From Chaenocephalus aceratus (Eukaryota; Chordata; Actinopteri; Perciformes; Channichthyidae), in assembly GCA_023974075.1 (NCBI GenBank), contig JAMFTG010000153.1:189097-253096 (forward strand): DNA of 64,000 nt, read 5' to 3'. Positions 37,074 through 49,665 of this stretch are shown here, one piece after another. Under the pieces are notes generated by a model, which worked only from the letters and a program-made list of their open reading frames with translations, was not told where the DNA came from and did not search any database. Every line of letters begins with the position of its first letter. Positions within the stretch are counted from its first letter, which is position 1. The position numbers and the translations under genes are program-made.

Positions 37074-40000
37074 TTCTGGGCTGTACCCACTATTTTTAAT
37101 CTACATCCATTATGTTGACATTTCTAATTGTTAAACAAAATGGATGCTGCACAATAATTTGTAATAGTTTTTAAAAAATGGTTTTAATTATATTTGGATT
37201 TTCTTGGTAATGAATGACAATAATGCGCCATAAGTGATCTGTACTTAGTTCATGAGAACTAAAGAGTTCTCAACTGTCAAAAAAAAGAGTTACTGGTACT
37301 TATGACCCTTTTTGAGTAAAGGATTTCTCAAAAACGTAACTTTTAAAATAAATATTCACTTACGACGATAAAATGTAAAGAATAGATGGAAATTGGCAAA
37401 TTTGAGATTTAGAAACAAATTATTTCTGAAATGTTTGCATGAAAAGTTTCTTAAAATGATAAATGTATTATCAGAAAATATTACTAGCCATTGATGCAAT
37501 AAATCATGGTACGAAAAAGGACTTTATGTCCCTCTTTGAGTTAAAGATCTCTCCCAAACTTAACTTTTAACATAAATATTCCCTTTAGTATGATTCAAAA
37601 AGCAAAGGATAGTAGGAAATTACCATATTTGAGACTAAAACAGCATTATTCCTGAAATGTTTGCACTTTAAATGGTTTATATATAATCCATAAAAGTTGG
37701 CTTTAAATATTTCTTGTTATTTGGTCGTTACAGTTCAGTACTTGGTACAGAAAATAACATTTTGACCCGCTTTGAGTTATGAAAATCACCTTTTTGTTCT
37801 AATGAGCAGTTTAAAACCCTAAAATCTTCCTTATTTCCTTTAGTGTCTTTACACTACATCATGAATATTATACTTGAACATCTTAACAATGTGTTAGTGC
37901 TGAAATAAGAACATAATACATGTTCTGGTATTAATGAGAAATGTTTTTACGTTACTCTCCGTGTTTGAACCACTTTACATCATATCTTCAGGGATTTATA
38001 ACGTTGTGTAACTCTGTGTTGTACTAAGCCTTACAGCCAGTTTGTATTGGAGTATGTTGGGTTTTTAATGTGGTGGGCGGACACTGTTTGTTTCTATATG
38101 AATGTGCTGAAACATTTGATGAAACCACAAAATCGACCGCAGGGGAGCTTTTATTTTGGCTACAAATTAAAAAAGCTAATGCTAATATAACAGACACAAC
38201 CTGTGATACATACGTTTTGTTTAATCATTGTTTATACTTCTTATGCTTTAGCTTTCTTCACAGTCAATAATTTAAGAAACTCTGGCTAAAAAACCAAAAA
38301 AGAGCGTCAAACAAACTTTAAATATAACATTTCTGTCCATTTCTTTGAACTTCATCTCCTAACTTGATGCTAATCGACAAGCTAACCAATTGAAACGTTA
38401 ACCTGGGCCTGTTAAGATTTATTTTACTTTAGCTGAGAGATAAATTAAGAGGCTTAAATACATGTATGTTGTAATGTAATGATGTAATGATTGTTAGCTT
38501 TAGCCTCTTTAACACTAGCTAATCGGCTAAAGCTAAACAACTGGAGCTGACCTAAAACCTTTTTTAAATCACAGTTAAGTTATATTTTACTACAGCTAGG
38601 ATGTTCAAAAGAAGCTAAAACATATTATTATTAACATATCTATAAATATTCAAGGTTTTTTCTGATCTGATTAACTTTAGCTTCTCCAGTCCTAGCTAAT
38701 TGGCTAAAGCTAAACAAGTTAAAACAACACAAAGTCGTAGTTCAGCTTTTCTTTTTTGACTTTGTACAAAGCTCAATTTCCTATCAATCTGACCTAAATG
38801 AGCCGATAAGTAAAAAAACAAGTTTATTTTGACAACATTCTTCTACCCATCAACATGTAGCCCATGTTTATTTTTACTCTAACACTAGTAAGGCTTCTTA
38901 AATTATATTTTTTTACAGCCTGATTAAGTGTCTGTTACCCAGCTAATTCAGCTATGTTTAAATCATGTCTCTATTTGTATTTTCCGTCTGAAAGCTTTTA
39001 ATCCAGCGTTTAACCATTTTATTTGACATTAAATTCCCTCTATTTCAATGAAAAAGTTGCACATATTGTCAGAAAAACAAACCGTGCAGAATAAGTAGGG
39101 ATATCCTCTTTAAAATAATTACAAGTACAATTACTGAACACCAATATTTGTTTCTAAGTTGGGCTCAAAACTCAGACTTAAAAAGGTTTGATTGTCTAAA
39201 CTTTGATTAAATTCATCCCCGGTTTATTTTGTGGTTTCTCGGGTTCTGCTTTCGTCTCGTTTACGTGAACGTTGTGAACTCTTCTGTCGGCTGCTGTCTT
39301 TCGGATACAATGGTTTTATAAACTGGTGTCGTTGTATACATAGGTGTACGTTTTTTAAATGAAATGATTGCTCTTCTTAAATTGTAATGTACATTTTTTT
39401 TAAGTAAAATCAGATGTCAAACACTGACAGTCTCCTGTTTTTAAATTGTTGTTCTGCGCAGTACCACGTTCAGCCTGTTGGTGTCAGTAGAGAGTCAGAG
39501 GAGACTATGACATTCATAAACACTCTAATTTCTCTTTAGTTATTATTTGAGATGACTTTAAACATGCATTAGAATTGGACCTCAGGAATTAAAAATAACT
39601 TATTATTTTTAATGTTTCGTTTTGTTTATTATTTAAATTATTTTCATTTAAAATGTAAAATATATATTATTTGAAGAAATTGTTCTATATATTTATGAAA
39701 AACAAAAATCAAAAACGCCTCGCAGACGCTCTTCCGTTTACTTTTTAAATAAATAAAAACAAATGGTCCGAAGATACACGGATGAATCTCCCTCCATCAT
39801 GTTGATTTGAATCTGAGTTCTGAACATGAGCCCGCCTCGCTCGACCTTCTGAGCCCATCACAGCGCGATAATGCTTCCATTTCAACTATACTCCTTCCGT
39901 TTCCACTATACTTTCTCTCACACATGCATACATTCTTCTCTTAAATACATATATTGTCTTCAGACATGCATATACTATTTATAGTATTAAATGTAAACAT

Positions 40001-42372
40001 TGAATGAATGTACATAAGAGCAAAATGTACTGTATAAATATGAGCGTTAAAATATATGAATGAGAGCTAAATGTATATATGTGTGAGTGAAAAATGTATA
40101 AATGTGTGCGTTGAAATATATGTGTATGAGAATGAAAATGTATGTACGTATGTAAAAGGAGAATGTATGTGTGTGAGAGGACCAGTATGAATTACGGCCC
40201 CTCATATGAAAACACTACTTCCAGTGTAATTCAATGAACACACATTGAAATATAACCTTTGACCTCATTCACACAGTACAACTGAGGTATTCTTAGACAG
40301 ATATCTGTGTGTTGGGACGTACTATGAGATTGCACATGTGTTCACTGCCTCATAGCATATTTGAGTTTACTCAGTGCAGACAGGTTGCCTTGAATCTTTC
40401 AGACACTGCCTTTATGTTAACCTCTTATTCCTTGAGCCAACTCCCTATTAGAGAACGTGCTATTCAAGCATTGTGTCGCTAACAGGTGAAGGTACGTCAC
40501 CATCGGTTGACAGTTTTGAAAGGTTGGGCTATTTTGATTCCTTACTATGTTATCAGTAAATAATGCCAGATTAAATTAGAATCTAATACAAAAAGTGGTC
40601 ATAAGAATTAGTTACTATTTTTTAAACGTAATTACTGTGTTGCTAACAGGTGAAGGTACGTCACCATTGAGGCGAGACACTGTTGTTGTAAAACATTGTT
40701 TTTTTCATTGGTTGTCAGTTTTGAAAGTTTCGGCTATTTTGATTCCTACCTCAAAATTAGTTTCACTCCCATCTGTACTCTGAGTGGTTTGTTCATACAT
40801 CATCAATAGCCAGATGTATAGATTGATTATTCATGATTGCGTTGAGGATTATAACATCTGTTTCCCTGAAAAACATGTGGAGAATAGATTTCTCTTAAAG
40901 GCTGCTGACAGTTTTTGTGGATGGATGTAGTGGTACAAACCCATATCAAAACTCCCCTCTGTAAAAACCTTTGACTCTAATAAGTCGACAATAAAACGAG
41001 TTTGATTCTGGTTTTAACCAGTGTACACATTTCTGTGCTGTTTCTGTATGCGTTAGTATATTTAAAGATAACATTTCAGAAAACGTGTACTGTAATAAAA
41101 ACATTTTTAATTGTAATATTATTCACCATCCACCTTTGATATTTAAAAAACCCTTTATTTATCTCCAGTCAGACGGGACGTTTGCAGTCAGTTAGTCTCA
41201 CCTGTACAGGCAGTGATGAGTGTGTTCAAGGTGAAGAATGAGATAATAATCATTAGAAGCAGTCCAACCAGTCAGACCGCTCTCACTGACACAGGCTGCA
41301 GCCATCAGACACTTAGATTAGCTTAGTTTAGCATATACACTAGGAAAGGGGAAAATAGTGAGTGACAAAATACACAATTAAGTGTACTTAATATATCTCT
41401 GTATGAAAACTGAAATGTAAAAACAATTTGGCAACTTGTTTTGGTCCCAGTCAAGAAATAGCCCGACCCATAATCCCCTGTTAAACGTCTTATTGATGTT
41501 TTTACTCCTCTGATTTGGTATGGATTAAACAAACTGGATTCAGAGCTGCTGATAGGTGGATTGTGTTACCTTTGGACAGGCTGGCTTTGTCTTCCCCTGT
41601 TTCCAGTGTTTATGCTAAGCTAAGCTAACCAGTTGATGGCCTTATCTCTAACAAACATATACAGCAATCTTAATATCTATGATCAGCTGATCCAAGAGGG
41701 TTTTAAATAGTTTATAAAGATTCAGAAGAACCAAATCTTTCAGACAAATGTAGTTAAGTAGAAATGTAAATAGTTAAGTACGTTTTTTTAATAAACTTTC
41801 CCTAAGTTGAGAACTAGTGAAAACTGTACTTCAGTTAGTACATTAAAGAAAACACAAAAAATAACATACTTTGTTCCTTTTTTTTTTAATCCATTGAGGC
41901 TTTGTTCAAACTTTACAAGCAGTACCCATACATTTTTCCCTACATTTCAATTATAACAAAAATATATATATATATATGTGTATATACAGTATTTTACTAA
42001 TGAAAAAGGAGTGCATTACTTCCACTAGTAATGTCTGCAAGTATGAATCACTTTTTGAACTCACAATTCTGAGACAGTAAATACTTTTCTTGTCCCCCTG
42101 ACATATAAAGAAGTGGCAAAAGTTTATTTCTGAGTAAATAGTTTTCTGATCACTTCAAGTCATGACGGCAGGGAGTGCAATCCGTAGAATAAACTAGAGT
42201 ACATTAGAACATACTCATCAGTATTTGATGTGTGTTTATGCGTCTCATCAAGGAGAACCATAAGTGATCAGATTCTGAATAATTAACAGTGTGTACAATG
42301 TACTTCCCCAGTTGAATACATGGATTACATTTAGTGAGAGTGACTCTTTCTGAGGAAAATCAAAGGTTTGTT

Positions 42373-44016
42373 CTACTCGGTGAGATTGACAGGAGAGATG
42401 ATCAGAGGAGCAGAGTTTTTACCACCATAATTAAGACTGGGACCAAAGTATGGGTAGAGTTTCTCTTTGAAGCAGCAGCCAGTGAAGGAGTAGATCAGAG
42501 CTGCAGCATCAACATCATAAAAGGAGACCAGACCCTCCTCATAATCCACAAACACCCCCACCTTCTGAGGCTGAGACTTCAGAGAGAGACTGACTGGAGG
42601 ACCAGCACATGCTGAGTACTCATTTTCATTCCTCAACCATATCACCCAGTAACCTTTCTGAGGAGACAGTGTGATCTGTCCCTTCCTGTTGATTGACTCT
42701 CTAGCCACTCCTAAATCCCACTGAGTCTTCCCTTTAACCTGAACCTCATGATAAAATCTTCCTGAAGAGAAACTCTGCTTTGCTAAGACACTGACACAAG
42801 AATCAAATCTCTTTGGATTGTCTGGAAGATTCTTCCTCACATCACCATGTTTAACTTGTTTTCCATCAGCAGACAGGATGAGTTCAGGTTGTGCTGTATC
42901 AGGATCAAGAGTCACCTCCACCTCAGACTGCTGGACCCTCTTCAGCTCCACCTCAAGCAGCTTCTTCATCTGTTTCCTGAGCGTCTCATCCAGCTGAGTC
43001 ACAGCTCTCCTCACAGTCCCCTCATATGAAGGAGGACGGACCCTGACTTCTGTCCAGTTCTTGGTGGGTGGAGCAGCGTTCAGGGACGTGAAGCTTTGGA
43101 GGAGGTGGAGCTGGTCTTCAAAGCGTGAGAGCTGCTCCACCTCAGAGCTTCTCTTCTTCAGCTCAGAGACTTCCTGTTCCAGCTCTTTGATGAAGCCTTC
43201 AGCCTGTTCCTCTGTCTCTCTCTGCTTCTCTTTGATGGTGTCGATGAGCTCGGCCTGGCTTCTCTCAACAGACTCCTTCAGAGCGGTGAAGACCTGAACA
43301 CCATCTGCTATCTCTCTGTCTGTTCCTTCCTTACTGAGCTCCACTGAGCGATTCATCTCCTGGATCTTCAGTCGTCTCTTCTGGATCATCTGCTGAATTT
43401 CAGCCTCTGTCTTCCCCAGCTCTGCCTTCTTTCCTTCATATCCTTCTTTCAGAGGAACAACATCATGTGTCTTGTGGTCTAAAACAGTGCAGAGCATGCA
43501 GACACACACCTGGTCGGTCTGACAGAACAGCTCCAGCAGTTTATCGTGCTTCACACACATCCTGCCTTCCAGGTTCTCCTCAGGGTCGATCAGCTGATGT
43601 TTCTTCAGGCCTGCTCTTGTCAGGTGAGGCTCCAGGTGAGTCTCACAGTAGGACTCCAGACACACCAGGCAGGACTTCAGGGCCTTCAGTCTGGTTCCAG
43701 TGCAGACGTCACAGGGAACTTCTCCTGGTTTGACAACGTGTTGCTCTGAGCTGCTGCTGCTGGCTTTCTGTTGAGCTGACTGTCTGAACTGAGCAGCCAT
43801 CTCAGAGATGAACGTGTTGACACGCAGCTCAGGCTTTATGTTAAAAACCTCTTTACAGTTGGGACACTGACTCGGGACATTTCTATCCCAGTGTTCAGAG
43901 ATGCAGGCTTTACAGAAGTTGTGTCCACATGGTATGGCGACTGGATCAGTGAACACATCCAGACAGATGGAGCACAGAAACTGATCTTCAGTCGGCAGAC
44001 AGCTGGCAGCAGACAT
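42373..44016 (-). CDS. TRIM25-like/bloodthirsty-type E3 ubiquitin ligase, copy B
   Basis: This is an intact single-exon coding region of 547 codons plus stop. I chose MSAASCLPTEDQF (44016) as the start rather than the ORF's first Met 51 codons upstream. The family starts here, and CCCCAG six bases upstream (minus strand) looks like a splice acceptor. The RING C3HC4 has C15, C18, C30, H32, C35, C38, C51, C54. A B-box1-like Cys/His cluster lies at 102-131. B-box2 has C154, H157, C165, D168, C173, C176, H181, H184. A coiled coil spans about 190-310. PRY starts near 370 (VEVTLDPDTAQPELILS), and SPRY runs to the end with WDLGVARES, VGVFVDYEEGLVSFYD and YPYFGP. Such fish TRIMs are RING E3 ligases, many linked to antiviral signalling; the substrate is unknown. 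AATAAA (minus strand) near 42125 may be its polyadenylation signal. Confidence 0.93.
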   Translation of the reverse strand: MSAASCLPTEDQFLCSICLDVFTDPVAIPCGHNFCKACISEHWDRNVPSQCPNCKEVFNIKPELRVNTFISEMAAQFRQSAQQKASSSSSEQHVVKPGEVPCDVCTGTRLKALKSCLVCLESYCETHLEPHLTRAGLKKHQLIDPEENLEGRMCVKHDKLLELFCQTDQVCVCMLCTVLDHKTHDVVPLKEGYEGKKAELGKTEAEIQQMIQKRRLKIQEMNRSVELSKEGTDREIADGVQVFTALKESVERSQAELIDTIKEKQRETEEQAEGFIKELEQEVSELKKRSSEVEQLSRFEDQLHLLQSFTSLNAAPPTKNWTEVRVRPPSYEGTVRRAVTQLDETLRKQMKKLLEVELKRVQQSEVEVTLDPDTAQPELILSADGKQVKHGDVRKNLPDNPKRFDSCVSVLAKQSFSSGRFYHEVQVKGKTQWDLGVARESINRKGQITLSPQKGYWVIWLRNENEYSACAGPPVSLSLKSQPQKVGVFVDYEEGLVSFYDVDAAALIYSFTGCCFKEKLYPYFGPSLNYGGKNSAPLIISPVNLTE

Positions 44017-45445
44017 GTCTCTCTGGGGACACAAGTTTGAAAAAAACACAACTATAATTACATATTCTCTCTTTGCTAGTTCATAGAGTCTACTATGAAC
44101 CCGAAAATGTAACCTACCCCAACGTTTTATGTTAGAAACTGCATACGTAGACCAATGACATCCAAACACATTTAGGTTTCTTGTCTGTAAGAATTCAAAT
44201 TCAAGTTCTCTGTTAATATCATAAATGAAATCTGGAAAGTCAAAGCAACATTCAGTTTAAACTCTAAGAAACACAATGTGTAAGCTCTAATACTGTTGGG
44301 GGATTTTGCCATTGTTGAACAGAGGAGTGAAACCTCCTGCTGAGCATCACTGAAGTTAATACTAGGTGTTAAAAAACAGTAAACGTTATCAGCTTCAAAC
44401 GGCAGACAGCAGTTACTACAGAAACAGGTTCAAAGCTCAAGGATACTCACCTCAGTGTGTACACATTAGATAAGATGAAATATGTAATTGTCATGTCTTT
44501 TTATAAGCAAAACGCGTAACATAACACCAGATCCCTTGCTTTGGACGGTCCAGAACAAATCTACTATTTAGATTCTACTTTGTTTAATAGAGTCAATTAT
44601 AAAAGATGCTTTCAAATACAGGAAATATGAAAATAAGGATAAGCTAATGCTAGCTTAGACTGTTTTCTGTCTAACCTAACTTAACCAGAGTTTACATTGT
44701 AGCTGTTCCAAATATCTTAACCGACACATATCTATAGTATAATATTCTTGATATGAATACAACTTTGACTAAATGTTTAGTGAGTGATGTGTCTGTAGTG
44801 AACTCACCAGTGTTTGCAGAGTCCTGCTGTGTTGCTGAGAAGAAGCTGCTGGATTCAGTTGAGTGTTTCTTCAGAGAAACAGAGACTTGTCTCGGCTGCT
44901 GCTCTGCTGTCGCTCAGACAAACTTCAGTTTTGATTTCCGGGAAATGGAAACTCTTCTCTTACAGTGTGGTCCCACCTCCCAGTGGCAGTTTGCCAAGAG
45001 GGAGTGGAGGAAGAACTGTTGAGGCTTGTTATTTAACTTTGTGACGATGCATTTTACAGCTGATTCAAGAGGCTTCTCAAATAGTGAATTGAGCATAAGT
45101 AGGAGTATTTTCTCAATACATAAAGGACATCTCTTTACACATCTGGAGATTCATAGCTATATTTCACAACGCTGTGTTATGGTCCCTGTTTAAGAGCAGC
45201 TGGTGAAACACTTCCTCCTCCCTGAACAGACGGCTTGAAAATGGGTCACGTGATTGTTGACTCGCATACATTTGAGATGTAGTTAAATCAAATGTGTATT
45301 TATGTTGCAATATATCAAAATGTATCCTAGGAACTTTAATATAATAATAACACTAATAATGATGTGTTCCTGTCCTCCTTCAGTGTCTGCAGTGCTGCCG
45401 GCTGTCATGTTCAGGTAGAGAACGACCGGCTAAACGGCGGCCACC
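44017..45445 (+). other. Region between TRIM-B and gramd4 copy 2
   Basis: Divergent intergenic region shared with 3350-3427, 4949-5504 and 8863-9712 of unit 1 but without the transposon insertions. It contains the empty hAT site at 44089-44095, the short unrecognised ORF at 44753-45022, the conserved uORF at 45407-45418 and the same Kozak context before 45446. Confidence 0.6.
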
Positions 45446-45682
45446 ATGCGGAAACATCTGGAAAGGATCCGTTTCCGGGGCCAGAGACGGGACGAGTTCC
45501 CGGATCTGGCCGATTCTCACAACACCTCCGACACAGAGAGCAACGAGGAGGTCGTGAGCAGACCTCGAGTCTCCGCCAGAGATTCAGAGGAGCGGAGGGG
45601 GAGCAGAGTGACGCTCAGGTACACAAACACACAATATCAACCAGGAGTTTAGAAAGAAACATGTTTATCTGACCCTGAACTT

Positions 45683-46012
45683 TAAAGAGGACGTCAGGTG
45701 TATATCAGTATGTAGTGTCTCTACTTTAAAGAGTCCTCTCCTGCTGATGTTCAGGTGTATATCAGTATGTAGTGTCTCTACTTTAAAGAGTCCTCTCCTG
45801 CTGATGTCCAGGTGTATATCAGTGTGTAGTGTCTCTACTTTAAAGAGTCCTCTCCTGCTGATGTTCAGGTGTATATCAGTATGTAGTGTCTCTACTTTAA
45901 AGAGTCCTCTCCTGCTGATGTTCAGGTGTATATCAGTGTGTAGTGTCTCTACTTTAAAGAGTCCTCTCCTGCTGATGTTCAGGTGTATATCAGTATGTAG
46001 TGTCTCTACTGG
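45683..46012. repeat. 57-bp minisatellite, intron 1 of unit 2
   Basis: About 6 copies of the 57-bp unit, against about 18 in unit 1. Flanks are identical on both sides, so the difference is pure copy number. Confidence 0.95.
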
Positions 46013-46924
46013 GACATGTCTCCATGCTTTAATGTTCATGAAGCTCTTTATTTTGCTGCAGCACCTCTTTTCACCCTCTGTCTGAAACCAGACAGATTGG
46101 AAGTATATGGTAGCATACAATAAAAAGTAAAGGTGTCTTACAATGTTTCTTTTTGTTTCCTACTTATTCAGACACCAGGCTTCACTTACATAATCATGTC
46201 ACGTATATACAAGTAGTTGAGTTGTATGATTATGTCCAGAGATACCACCTCTCAACTAACTCGTTGCTTTGTCATGTGTGTTTTGTTTTTATTTGACTGT
46301 GTGTTTGTCTCTCAGGCTAGTCATGCAACTTGTTTGTACTATGAGTAATTCTTTAGGGCCTCTTACAGTTATTGAAATGAAATCAGGAGGAAAATAAACT
46401 GACTGCAAATGTGTAAAATCGATAAATGTAGTGCAATATTTAAAATACAGTGGATTGGAAGAATATGGTAGCATTAAACAAAAAGTGCAAGTCAAGGTGT
46501 CTTCAAATGTTTCTTTTTGTGACCTACTTATTCAGACGCCAGGCTTCACTTAGCTTATATACTGAAGTAGTTTAGTTTTATGATTAGATCCAGAGATGCC
46601 ACCTGTAAACTAACTCGTCTGTTTGTTATGTGTTTCTGTATTTAACTGTGTGTTTGTCTCTCAGGCTAGTCATGCATCGTTCTCTGCTGCTCTCCAGGAC
46701 GACTCCAGGACGGATCTCAACGAGGTCAAAGGTCACCTGGAAATCGCCTTGTTAGAGAAACACTTCTTAGGTGAGTAATCTGACCTGAACTGCACTCCAC
46801 TGTGTGGGGTTTCTTTGTTTACTTATGTAAACAAAGAAACAACATATAACAATATATAATAATCTGTATTTTTCTCTTTTAAACCGGATGTTATTTATAT
46901 CTTTTTATATTTTTATCTTATTTT

Positions 46925-48464
46925 CAGTGGGGCAAAAAAGTATTTAGTCAGCCACCAATTGTGCAAGTTCTCCCACTTAAAAAGATGAGAGAGGCCTGTA
47001 ATGTTCATCCTAGGTACACTTCAACTATGAGAGACAGAATGGGGCGAAAGAATCCAGGAAATCACATTGTAGGATTTTTAATGAATTAATTGGTAAATTC
47101 CTACAAACCTACAAACAAACAAGATGTCTGGCTCTCACAGACCTGTAACTTCTTCTCTAAGAGCCTCCTCTGTCCTCCACTCGTTAACTGTATTAATGGC
47201 ACCTGTTTGAACTCGTTATCAGTATAAAAGACACCTGTCCACAACCTCAAACAGTCACGCTCCAAACTCCACTATGGCCAAGACCAAAGAGCTGTCAAAG
47301 GACACCAGAAACACAATGGTAGACCTGCACCAGGCTGGGAAGACTGCATCTGCAATAGGGTAGCAGCTTGGTGTGAAGAAATCAACTGTGGGAGCAATTA
47401 TTAGAAAATGGAAGACATACAAGACCACTGATAATCTCCCTCGATCTGGGGCTCCACGCAAGACCTCACCCCGTGGGGTCGAAATGATCACAAGAACGGT
47501 GAGCAAAGATCCAGAACCACACGGGGGGACCGAGTCAATGACCTGCAGAGAGCTGGGACCAGAGTAACAAAGGCTACCATCAGTAACACACTACGCCGCC
47601 AGGGACTCAAACCCTGCAGTGCCAGACGTGTCCCCCTGCTTAAGCCAGTACATGTCCAGGCCCGTCTGAAGTCTGCTAGAGAGCATTTAGATGATCCAGA
47701 AGAGGATTGGGAGAATGTCATCTGGTCAGATGAAACCAAAATAGAACTTTTTGGTAAAAACTCAACTAGACGTGTTTGGAGGAGAAAGAACACCATACCT
47801 ACTGTGAAACATGGGGGTGGAAAGGAAACATCATGCTTTGGGGCTGTTTTTCTGCAAAGGGACCAGGACGACTGATCCGTGTAAAGGAAAGAATGAATGG
47901 GGCCATGTATCGTGAGATTTTGAGTGAATGAAACGTGGCTGGGTCTTTCAGCATGACAATGATCCCAAACACACCGCCCGGGCAACGAAGGAGTGGCTTC
48001 GTAAGAAGTGGCTTCGTAAGAAGTGGCTTCGTAAGAAGCATTTCAAGGTCCTGGAGTGGCCTAGCCAGTCTCCAGATCTCAACCCCATAGTCCGTGTTGC
48101 CCAGCGACAGCCCCAAAACATCACTGCTCTAGAGGAGATCTGCATGGAGGAATGGGCCAAGATACCAGCAACAGTGAAAACCTTGTGAAGACTTACAGAA
48201 AACGTTTGACCTCTGTCATTGCCAACAAAGGGTATATAACAAAGTATTGAGATGAACTTTTGTTATTGACCAAATACTTATTTTCCACCATCATTTGCAA
48301 ATAAATTCTTTCAAAATCAGACGTGATTTTCTGGATTTTTTTTTTTTCTCATTTTGTCTCTCATAGTTGAGGTATACCTAGGATGAAAATTAACTGCCTC
48401 TCATCTTTTTAAGTGGGAGAACTTGCACAATTGGTGGCTGACTAAATACTTTTTTGCCCCACTG
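46925..48464 (+). mobile_element. Tc1/mariner element, inactive (intron 2, unit 2)
   Basis: Same insertion as 11868-13379. The transposase remnant (47274-48188) has an in-frame stop after SAIG, the same missing Glu block, and in addition a triplicated 15-bp segment GTGGCTTCGTAAGAA at about 47994-48038, which repeats KKWLR. Confidence 0.92.
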
Positions 48465-48949
48465 TATATATATTTCTTGAACTCAGTTTTATTTAGACAT
48501 TTTCTATTATTTTCTTTTTTTTGTATTTCTTTTTATTGAATAACTATAGTGATAGTAGTATTATAATCACCACTATTTTTGTTATTCATCTTGAATTTAT
48601 TTGTTTCTCTCTTCTCTAATAATGTCGCTATCTGCAACATTTCAATAAAGACAATATAAACAAAAACACTTAAATACACAATGTTTTAGCCAGGTTAAAG
48701 CTGATTATTGGGCCTTGAGTCAAGGTTATTTTATTGGTTTAATTTAGCATAAAATAAGTTAAAGTAAAGTGTCCCTTTTTAAATCTGTGGCTGGGAGAGT
48801 TGTGTGTTAATTGGCTGTCGAGTCATTCTGGCCTTCAGCATCACTTCAGTGTTAAATGCTCTACAGCACAGATGCATGCTGGGTAATCTGTCAATATCTG
48901 TTCGTCAGCTTTACGTAACACACACTGCTAATAAGCCTGCTTAACCTCG

Positions 48950-49321
<372 letters not shown>

Positions 49322-49665
49322 TAAATAAAGAGTTACAAGTATATTTTGATAATACTTTTACTTGAGTAACATTTTAAATGCAGGACTTTCACTGTAACAG
49401 AGTATTACTACGCTCTGGTACTTCTTCTGTACTTTTACTCAAGTACAAGATCAAAGTACTTCCACCACTTCTGTTTGATATTTGATTTAGTTTTGGGTAA
49501 CATGAACGTGTCGTGTCTCATCCTCGTCTGTTTTCAGAGGAGGAGCTGAAGAAACTGAGAGAGGAGTCCAACGTGGATTCACTGCGGCACGAGCTGGAGA
49601 GAGAGCGCAGCCGCTGCAGCGAGCTGGAGCAGAAGATCAACGACGTGCTGAAACCCAGGTGGTTA

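Noticed and set aside
42373..44169. Full 598-codon ORF as the TRIM-B protein
   Set aside because: The first 51 codons are probably intron/UTR: an acceptor-like CCCCAG precedes the family-typical start, and the RING should lie near the N-terminus.
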